Position numbers and translations under genes: made by a program. The notes beneath the pieces were generated by a model, which did no database searches, had not been told where the DNA came from, and was given only the letters and a program-made list of their open reading frames with translations. A stretch of DNA of 6,897 nucleotides from JAYTJL01 sp964400155 (GTDB taxonomy: Bacteria; Patescibacteriota; Saccharimonadia; Saccharimonadales; UBA10212), in NCBI GenBank assembly GCA_964400155.1, contig CAYNSQ010000029.1, positions 1 through 6,897 of the forward strand. Reading direction: 5' to 3'. Shown one piece after another: positions 1 through 6,300 of this stretch (position 1 is its first letter; every line of letters begins with the position of its first letter).

Positions 1-14
1 CTTCTAAAAATACG

Positions 15-1112
15 ATGATAAAAGTAGCTTCCCTAAACTACACCAAAAGATTTGTCGCACTTACACTTGCCCTGACTCTTATTCTGGGCAACTTGCTGAC
101 AATGCACGTATTGGCAGGAAGTCTCACAAGTCGTTCTCTAGCCCTTAGCACATCTGCTGGCAACACAGCAGCCACTTGGACATTTACCTTTAATGAAGCA
201 TCATCAAACGTCTTAAAGGGTATCTCTTTTCAAGTTTGTGATGCAGCTAGCGGTACATGTAATACCCCTGGTAGCTGGTCTAACAGCGGTGCTACATTTA
301 GTTCGCTTACCTATAACGGGTCCAACCAAACCGGCTGGGCTATAGATAACGCCGGTGCCGGTGGTGCACAGTTCTTAGGAATCAAAAACAACTCAGCCAG
401 TAACTCAGGCTCAAACCCTGTAGTTGTTACATTTAACACTGTAACCAATCCTAACTCTACCAACGCAACTTTTTACGTACGCATTAACACCTATACCGGA
501 AACAACTTTACTACAGCAGCAGACAACGGAGTTGTAGCTGCAAGCACCTCACAGCAGATTACACTAACAGGGACAATGGATGAGAGCCTCGTTTTCTGTA
601 CAGGCACTTCCATAACAGGTCAAAACTGCGCCACAGTAGCCGGCAGTAGTGTCAACTTTGGTACATTTTCTAGCACATCAACCACGACTGGCACATCTGT
701 TTTTGCCGCTTCCACAAACGGTAGTTCTGGATATACTGTGACATTAAATGGTACAACCCTCACTTGTGGTGCTTGTGGAGGTAGTCCAACAATTGCAGCT
801 ATGGGTACTCAGTCTGCTAACGGTGCGGCTACTACATCTTCGACCGGCTCTGCGCAATTTGGTGTAAACTTCAGAGCCAACGCAACGCCTTCTGTAGGAA
901 CGGATAGGACGGGTAGCGGTACAGCCAATTATGGCACTAACTACGGTACAGTAGACAACTTTAGGCACTTTACAGGTGATACTGTTGCTAGTGCTACTGG
1001 TGCTACTAATGCCAATACTTTTACAGCAAGTTACATCGTTAATGTACCTGGTTCTCAGCAAGCCGGAACATATACTACAACACTTACTTACATCTGTACG
1101 GCAATATTCTAA
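15..1112 (+). CDS. Secreted Ser/Thr/Asn-rich beta-sandwich surface protein with a WxL-like C-terminus (CPR-type)
   Basis: This is a predicted exported protein of 365 residues. Residues 1-34 form a signal peptide: basic K3, K11 and R12, a hydrophobic core at about 13-30, and a probable cleavage site HVLA|G after residue 34. There is no C-terminal membrane segment or LPxTG motif. Two beta-rich regions follow. Residues about 37-185 contain the pair C75/C82 and the motif ATFYVRINTY (151-160). Residues about 187-365 run from MDESLVFCTG, through VNFGTF and SSGYTVTLNG, to AGTYTTTLTYICTAIF at the extreme C-terminus. I recognise this pattern from secreted proteins of Patescibacteria. The 'NFG ... AGTYTTTLT' layout also resembles the WxL surface domain of Gram-positives, but without the W-x-L tripeptides, so that link is inference. 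Cysteines pair locally (C195/C205, C251/C254). Only 14 nt precede the ATG and no Shine-Dalgarno is visible; the frame stays open to the window edge, so a more upstream start is possible, although the signal peptide fits this ATG. It is probably the first gene of an operon with the next two. Confidence 0.85.
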   Translation: MIKVASLNYTKRFVALTLALTLILGNLLTMHVLAGSLTSRSLALSTSAGNTAATWTFTFNEASSNVLKGISFQVCDAASGTCNTPGSWSNSGATFSSLTYNGSNQTGWAIDNAGAGGAQFLGIKNNSASNSGSNPVVVTFNTVTNPNSTNATFYVRINTYTGNNFTTAADNGVVAASTSQQITLTGTMDESLVFCTGTSITGQNCATVAGSSVNFGTFSSTSTTTGTSVFAASTNGSSGYTVTLNGTTLTCGACGGSPTIAAMGTQSANGAATTSSTGSAQFGVNFRANATPSVGTDRTGSGTANYGTNYGTVDNFRHFTGDTVASATGATNANTFTASYIVNVPGSQQAGTYTTTLTYICTAIF

Positions 1113-1125
1113 AATAAAAATGTTA

Positions 1126-1148
1126 TTATTTTGAGTTTATTTTGAGTT
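1126..1148 (+). repeat. Two tandem 11-bp-period direct repeats between genes 1 and 2
   Basis: TTATTTTGAGTT occurs at 1126-1137 and again at 1137-1148, a period of 11 bp, close to one helical turn. It lies just after the stop codon of the first gene and about 40 nt before the start of the DUF916-like gene. The second copy also forms a 5-bp inverted repeat (TGAGT 1143-1147 with ACTCA 1154-1158). It could be a regulator-binding site or chance in AT-rich DNA. Confidence 0.4.
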
Positions 1149-1153
1149 ACAAT
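1148..1153 (+). promoter_or_regulatory. Possible -10 element of an internal promoter
   Basis: TACAAT differs from the TATAAT consensus at one position and lies 34 nt upstream of the AUU start of the DUF916-like gene. No good -35 hexamer stands 16-18 nt upstream; the sequence there is ATTATT. It could be an internal promoter, but the evidence is weak and read-through from the first gene is equally plausible. Confidence 0.2.
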
Positions 1154-1174
1154 ACTCATTAACATGTTCTAGAT

Positions 1175-1183
1175 AAGGAGGGG
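1175..1183 (+). promoter_or_regulatory. Strong Shine-Dalgarno that sets an AUU start
   Basis: AAGGAGGGG contains a seven-base match (AAGGAGG, 1175-1181) to the anti-Shine-Dalgarno of 16S rRNA. Six nt separate it from ATT at 1188. It is far too distant (over 60 nt) to serve the only NTG codon in frame, TTG at 1245. It is the best ribosome binding site in the window and the main reason for placing the start at 1188. Confidence 0.85.
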
Positions 1184-1187
1184 AAGA

Positions 1188-2150
1188 ATTATCAAAAAGC
1201 TAATCAAATTATTACCACTTGGCATCTACGCTGCCATCTTATTATTGCCAGTTGCTGTTGTTTCGGCACAATCAGCCGGACAGGGACTCGAAATCTCGCC
1301 ACCACTTATAGAACTCAATACCGACCCCGGTAAAACCTTAACTGCAAACATTAAAGTACGAAACGTAACAAAACAGACTCTAGAGGCTACACCTCAGGTA
1401 AACGACTTTGTAGCCCAGGGTGAAGAGGGACAAGCTAAGTTGCTACTTGATCAGAATAAAGAAAAAAGCCCTTATTCTATAGAAGGTTGGGTAACTGACT
1501 TAGATACTCTTACAATAGCCCCCGGAGAAGCCAAAACCGAAACGGTTACCATAAATGTACCAGTTAATGCCAGTCCTGGTGGTCACTACGGTGTTATTCG
1601 CTTTACTGCAGCTGCCCCCGGCATTGATTCTACAGGAGTAGCACTGTCTGCCAGCGTCGGTACTCTAGTGCTTATCAATGTTTCCGGTGATGTTGTTGAT
1701 AAATCCTATCTTGCTGATTTCTACACTAGTCAAAATGGTGAGAGAGGTAGTTTTTTCCAAAAAGGTCCAATTACCTTTGTCGAAAGGATACGTAACGAGG
1801 GTAACACTCACTTCAAACCCACCGGCACAGTAAGGGTAACAAACACTTTCGGTAAAGAAGTAAAGGTACTTAGCGTTAACCCAAATGGCGGTAACGTACT
1901 TCCTGATAGTGTCAGGCGGTTTGAACAGACTTTAGATAAGAAGAATCTCCTTGGTTACTACAAGGCCGAAGTTAACATTCAATACTCTGGAAAAACCCTA
2001 AACCAGACTATTAGTTTTTGGGTAATCCCGCTTAAGGCTACAGCGCTTGTTATAGGCGTTATTGCCCTAGTTGTGGTATTAATTAGGCTCTATGTAAAAC
2101 GAGCTGTTAAAAAGGCCTCTACAAGCACTAAAAAAGACTCTAAAAAATAA
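1188..2150 (+). CDS. DUF916/WxL-interacting-like membrane-anchored surface protein, AUU start
   Basis: This 320-residue protein is translated from ATT at 1188. From there the N-terminus reads IKKLIKLLPLGIYAAILLLP and runs to VSA|Q, a complete signal peptide cleaved after about A27. No ATG, GTG or TTG lies in frame between the upstream TAG (1170-1172) and TTG 1245, and starting at 1245 would destroy the signal peptide. Residues about 34-165 resemble the DUF916 (WxLIP peptidoglycan-binding) domain: LEISPPLIEL, a conserved DPGK turn, VRNVT, and NASPGGHYGVIRF at 127-139. Residues about 190-278 form a second Ig-like beta domain (IRNEGNTHFKPTG), in the place of DUF3324 in the Gram-positive proteins. 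Residues about 282-303 are a membrane helix followed by a Lys-rich cytoplasmic tail, giving an outside-domain, inside-tail topology. There are no cysteines, unlike its neighbours. In the known family such proteins bind peptidoglycan and WxL partners; here the partner would be the preceding secreted protein (inferred from context). The stop is 17 nt before the next gene, consistent with co-transcription. Confidence 0.87.
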   Translation: MIKKLIKLLPLGIYAAILLLPVAVVSAQSAGQGLEISPPLIELNTDPGKTLTANIKVRNVTKQTLEATPQVNDFVAQGEEGQAKLLLDQNKEKSPYSIEGWVTDLDTLTIAPGEAKTETVTINVPVNASPGGHYGVIRFTAAAPGIDSTGVALSASVGTLVLINVSGDVVDKSYLADFYTSQNGERGSFFQKGPITFVERIRNEGNTHFKPTGTVRVTNTFGKEVKVLSVNPNGGNVLPDSVRRFEQTLDKKNLLGYYKAEVNIQYSGKTLNQTISFWVIPLKATALVIGVIALVVVLIRLYVKRAVKKASTSTKKDSKK

Positions 2151-2153
2151 AAT

Positions 2154-2158
2154 AAGGG
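2154..2158 (+). promoter_or_regulatory. Ribosome binding site for the GUG-started PKD protein
   Basis: AAGGG lies 9 nt upstream of GTG 2168, within the 17-nt gap after the previous stop. An in-frame TAA at 2159-2161 rules out any longer N-terminus, so GTG 2168 is the most upstream possible start. It gives the basic cytoplasmic tail expected before the first membrane helix. Confidence 0.55.
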
Positions 2159-2167
2159 TAAAATTGG

Positions 2168-3139
2168 GTGGCTAAGAAAAAACAAAGCCTACTGCACAAA
2201 AAATTGCACCTTAGCCACAAAAAACATACCGGCAAGATGTTGGCGGTAGAACACACTTCGCGTGGCGTTTTGGTAGTAATTATGTTCGTAACAGGGGTGA
2301 TTGTGGCAATTGCAACCCATCAGTTAAAAGCCAATGCCTATATCCAAACCGGCCAAGGTAGTGTGCAACTGGGTGGTTTGGTCAAGCAAATTCCACCGTC
2401 TCAACCAGCTGTTATTTTAAAGCCGTACTTTGGACAAGTTTTTACTACTTCGCCAATAGTCGTTTCTGGAACCTGTCAACTAAATAAATTCGTTCAAATT
2501 TATCGCAACCATAAAGCAGTTGACGCGGTTGCCTGTATCAGGGGCGAATTTGCCGCCACGGTAGACTTGGTGCCAGGCAAAAACAACTTTGTAATCAGAA
2601 CTTTGGATAACCTTTTTCAATTTGGTCCGAATTCCGAAGCAGTCAATGCCTTTTACAATCCACCGAGTTCAGCTGGACCGAGGCGAGGTGGTGATGGACT
2701 AGAGGTTACTATAAGTTCGGATATGGCTGGTTTTGCCACAAATCAACGGTTTGATCTTACAGCTACCATTGAAGGCGGAATAGCTCCGTATGCTTTAAAT
2801 ATTAACTGGGGTGATGGCGGGCAAGACTATGTACCGGTTGCAAGTGCCGGATCGGTTAGTTTTACCCACAAATATAACCACTCCGATATATTTCAAATAA
2901 AAGTTAACGTTAAGGACGCCAAAGGTAATACAGCCGGTGCTGAAACAGCCGTGCTAATTGGCGGTTCAACTATCACGGGTACCAGCACAGGTCGGTTTTT
3001 AAGTCCACCAAAAAGTCTGGTAGATTTAATATGGCCGATTTATGCGGTTAGCATAACGGCCGTAACTTTGTTTTGGCTGGGTGAGCGTTTTGAGTTTGTT
3101 TTGCTCAAAAGAGCAGGACTTTTGAAAAGAAAAGTGTAG
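2168..3139 (+). CDS. Bitopic-end membrane protein with Ig-like and PKD-like extracellular domains
   Basis: This is a 323-residue protein. Residues 1-32 are a strikingly Lys/His-rich cytoplasmic tail (MAKKKQSLLHKKLHLSHKKH). Residues about 33-50 (GVLVVIMFVTGVIVAIAT) form the first membrane segment. Residues about 80-165 look like a bacterial Ig-like domain: SPIVVSGTC, a GEFAATVDLVPGKNNFVIRT strand pair, and cysteines C103 and C123 that could bond. Residues about 178-265 resemble a PKD domain, with the hallmark WGDG at 214-217, then FTHKY at 232-236 and the IKVNVKDAKGN strand and turn. Residues about 285-304 form a second membrane segment, followed by a basic tail ending KRAGLLKRKV. Both ends should be cytoplasmic and the central region outside, in line with the positive-inside rule. 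It is not an enzyme by any motif I can see. Position directly after the DUF916-like gene suggests a partner in a surface complex. The exact family is not recognised; the domain calls come from motif reading only. Confidence 0.87.
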   Translation: MAKKKQSLLHKKLHLSHKKHTGKMLAVEHTSRGVLVVIMFVTGVIVAIATHQLKANAYIQTGQGSVQLGGLVKQIPPSQPAVILKPYFGQVFTTSPIVVSGTCQLNKFVQIYRNHKAVDAVACIRGEFAATVDLVPGKNNFVIRTLDNLFQFGPNSEAVNAFYNPPSSAGPRRGGDGLEVTISSDMAGFATNQRFDLTATIEGGIAPYALNINWGDGGQDYVPVASAGSVSFTHKYNHSDIFQIKVNVKDAKGNTAGAETAVLIGGSTITGTSTGRFLSPPKSLVDLIWPIYAVSITAVTLFWLGERFEFVLLKRAGLLKRKV

Positions 3140-3142
3140 TAG

Positions 3143-3169
3143 AATAGTCTACATAAAAAATTGACTATT
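3143..3169 (+). repeat. Imperfect terminator-like inverted repeat after the PKD gene
   Basis: AATAGTC (3143-3149) and GACTATT (3163-3169) form a perfect 7-bp inverted repeat around a 13-nt A-rich loop, starting 4 nt after the TAG stop. An overlapping 5-bp repeat (TGTAG 3135-3139 / CTACA 3149-3153) offers an alternative fold. The stem is AT-rich and no U-run follows, so it is not a convincing intrinsic terminator. It may protect the 3' end of the operon transcript. Confidence 0.35.
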
Positions 3170-3188
3170 AACTTCTTAGAATTGTAAT
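3161..3188 (+). promoter_or_regulatory. Candidate sigma70-type promoter A for the giant fibre gene
   Basis: TTGACT (3161-3166, five of six to the -35 consensus) and TGTAAT (3183-3188, five of six to the -10 consensus but with the conserved second A replaced) are separated by 16 nt. The -35 box overlaps the right arm of the preceding inverted repeat. Transcription from here would give a leader of roughly 110 nt before ATG 3305. This is prediction by consensus only. Confidence 0.4.
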
Positions 3189-3220
3189 TAATACTACAAA
3201 TTAGTTGAATTTTATAGCCA

Positions 3221-3226
3221 TATAAT
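3221..3226 (+). promoter_or_regulatory. Perfect -10 hexamer, candidate promoter B for the giant fibre gene
   Basis: TATAAT matches the -10 consensus exactly. No good -35 lies at 16-18 nt; the nearest TTGAAT (3205-3210) is only 10 nt away. Initiation here would begin near 3233, just before the T-run and stem-loop, placing that stem at the 5' end of the mRNA. Confidence 0.4.
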
Positions 3227-3239
3227 ACTTGTTGTTTTT

Positions 3240-3261
3240 TAACAGATTGGGTAATCTGTTA
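3240..3261 (+). promoter_or_regulatory. Perfect 9-bp leader stem-loop upstream of the giant fibre gene
   Basis: TAACAGATT (3240-3248) pairs perfectly with AATCTGTTA (3253-3261) around a GGGT loop. The stem is preceded by six T and not followed by a U-run, so on the + strand it is not an intrinsic terminator. It sits 43 nt before ATG 3305, probably in the 5' leader. TGTTTTTT (3233-3240) is also complementary to AAAAAACA (3288-3295), which would close a larger structure just upstream of the start codon. A role in stability or translation control is inferred. Confidence 0.5.
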
Positions 3262-3304
3262 GTAGCAGAAATGCAAAAATAAACACAAAAAAACAGTGAA
3301 AAAT

Positions 3305-6300
3305 ATGCGCACCAGCGCTAAGCAAAAGTATGGGCTAATTGCGGCTTTGATAGTCGTGTTTAGCTTTGTTTTTTATTCAGCAGTTTTCACAAATCACACA
3401 CAAGCCGCCGCCGGGACTAACCAGCAGCTTAATTACCAAGGTAGACTACTAGATATCAGCGGGGCCGTGGTTGCCGACGGTCTCTACAATATGGAATTTA
3501 AGGTGTACCAAGACGGCAACGGTTGTGTCTCTGGCGGGTCTGCTCCTTGTGGAGGAACATTGAAATGGACAGAGACTTACATCCAGACCAACCGCGTAAC
3601 CATTAAAAACGGTTATTTTTCGGTAAACCTCGGTTCTCTAACCGCTTTTGGCACAAGTGTTGACTGGAACCAAGACACTTTGTGGTTGTCAATTAACATT
3701 GGCGGAACTGCAAATACCCCAACACCCACCTGGGACGGCGAAATGACCCAATTCAAACGTCTAACTTCTACGCCTTATGCTCTTAACTCAGCCCAATTGG
3801 GGGGTCTAACTGCCGCTAACTTCTTACAGTTAGCTCAAGGTGTGCAAACCGACACTTCAATTTCTAATCCTTCTATCTTCATCAACAAAAACAATGCTTC
3901 GCTAACACCCAACATAGTCCAGCTTCAAAAAGCCGGCTCAGACGTCTTAGTGGTTGATAACGGTGGCGCGTTATCTGTTACACCGTCGGTAGCTACGTCA
4001 ACAATCGTACTTGGTTCTACCGCTCAGACTGGCACAATCACCCTGGGGCAGTACAGTGGTACTAGCACCAGCATCATCAACATTGGTGCTAATGCCGGGG
4101 CATCAAGTACTCAGCAAGTTAACATCGCATCCAGTGCAACAGGCGTAAGTACTCTTGTGCTGGGTTCAAGTAGTTCTACTTCAACTACCACAATTCGTGG
4201 TGGTACCGGTGGAATTAACATCAATCCAAGTGGTTCTAGCAATACTGGGCTAATAATCGCACCTACTAACAACTCCACGGCTGCCTTCCAGCTGCAGAGT
4301 GCCAGTGCAGCTGACACGTTATTGACTGCAGATACCACAAATAACAGATTGATAGTCGGAAATGCTACCGGCACTAATGGCAACACAACACAGCTAATTG
4401 TTGATTCGGCTACTGCCGATCCGTCTTCTGGAAGCAATGGTGCAATGTATTACAACTCAACCACCAATAAATTCCGCTGTTACCAAAACAGCGCCTGGGC
4501 TGATTGTATATCTGGTACAGCCAACTCAACTGCCACATTTACTTCCGGTCTTGCTAACGTAGCTGCTAGCTCAACAGGAGTTGCTGCCGAAACTCTAGTA
4601 TTTACATCTGCTACAGGTGTATCAAACACTGCTGGAGTCACTGGTTTTACTGCACCTAAAAGCGGGAGTTTTAGAACTTGTTTGGTAAAAAATAATGCCG
4701 TAATTACTGCTGGTACATTTAATCTAAGATGGCGAGTTAACGGGGTATCAACTGGTGCCTCAGCTTGCCCTATGGATTCTACAACCAATAGACAATCATC
4801 CACCGCTCTAGATCCCGGTGTTGTTAGTTTTTCACAAGGCGATACAATTGGTGTTGCTGTAGATACTAATGCGGGATTTCTGCCAACCGGGACCAATGAT
4901 TTTACCGTCTATTGGTCAGTTGAATATAATTCGACCACTACTAGTCCATCTGGAGCAACATTACAATCGGCTTATGATAACTTCGATACAATCACCACCA
5001 CTGATACACACGATTTGCTAGTAAATGCTGCCGACACGGCTACCGATGCTAATGTTCTGTTCAACTTGCAGTGTGTGACTTCTTGTAGCACCAACGGCCG
5101 ATTCGCCGTTCAAAACTCTGCTACAGATGTCTTTACAGTAAATCCTAACTCTGGCAACATAGTTTTGGCACCAGCAGGAGCAGGCGACAGTGTATTTACA
5201 ACAGATGCTGACAGTAACCTACAAGTTAATTACACCTCTGCTACCGATGCAACTATCAACATAGCAAACATCAGTATCACCGATAACGCTGCTGCAAGCA
5301 CCGGTACTTTATACGGCTTGGCAATTACCAACAATGACAATGGAGCGAATGTTGGTGTACCTGATGCGCTAGCTTATCTCAATAACGCCAATGCGGCTGA
5401 AACTGTAACCAACGGTCTTTTAGTGGACCAAACAGGGGCGGGAACACTAACCAATGGCATTAGAATCAACCGAACAGCCGGTACAATCACCAATGGACTG
5501 GTTTTTGCCGGCACTGGTTATACCAACTACATCGATACTCCAAGTTCTGTATTCAAAGTAGACGGCACAGGTGTTGTTACGGCAGCAGATGTAACATGTG
5601 CATCAACTAACTGTATTACACTGTCAACTGAAACCACTGGTAACTATGTCGCCAGCGCCAACACTTCAGCTTTAACTGGTTTGACTGGTGGGTCTGCTGG
5701 TAGTGAAGGAGCAGCTTTAACACTTGGTTTTGACTATTCTCAAGCCCTGAGCGGTGATGTTGGTCTTGCTTCAAATGCCGCTGTTTTTGGCCAGTCCGGA
5801 CTTGTTTTTGAGGGAAGTGCTGCTGATACTAGCGAAACTTTCATAGCTATTACTAACCCTACATCTGATCACACATTCACCCTGCCTGACGTAGCCTCTG
5901 GGAATATTTGTATTTCAAATGTTGCCTGTGTCTCTACCTCTGGTACGGCCGGAACTTTTACCGGTAACTACGTTGCTAGCGTGGCAACCAATGGTGGTTT
6001 GACTGGCGGCGCAGCAGCTTCTAACGCAGCCGCTTTAACCTTGAGTATCGACCAAACAGCCTCACTAACATGGACTGGTACAGAGGCGTTCAACGGTGCG
6101 ACTTCCTTTACACCAAGTGGTACCAACGATGTCACCTTCACACTAGATGCAGATAGTTTCATTATTGCTGGAGGCGATAGTATTAATGACTTCACGGGAG
6201 ACGGCCTAGCTGTTTCAAGTGGAGCTTTGCAGTTAAGGCTGGACACAACTGCAGCCGACGGCAGTAGCACTAGTTCGGTATCTGGACTGGAATTAGTCGG

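Noticed and set aside
744..1061. Minus-strand open frame of 105 codons
   Set aside because: It lies entirely inside the well-supported secreted protein gene. Its product is a low-complexity Ser/Thr/Arg/Cys sequence with no motif.
1245..2150. TTG at 1245 as the start of the DUF916-like gene
   Set aside because: It leaves only MPVAVVSA before the mature protein, destroying the signal peptide, and no Shine-Dalgarno lies near it. The AUU at 1188 fits both.
3240..3261. Stem-loop as an intrinsic terminator of the upstream operon
   Set aside because: The T-run precedes the stem on the + strand and no U-run follows it. On the opposite strand the stem is followed by A, not T.
3271..3282. Three-codon upstream ORF (ATG CAA AAA TAA)
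   Set aside because: It is too short to distinguish from chance and has no ribosome binding site.
3296..3298. GTG three codons upstream of ATG 3305 as fibre gene start
   Set aside because: It is in frame and cannot be excluded, but it adds only VKN, has no better ribosome binding site, and the ATG already gives a complete signal peptide.
4111..4896. Minus-strand open frames at 4111-4437 and 4480-4896
   Set aside because: They are antisense to the continuous fibre frame. Val/Pro/Leu-rich composition mirrors the Thr/Gly/Asn codons of the sense strand, and no domain is visible.
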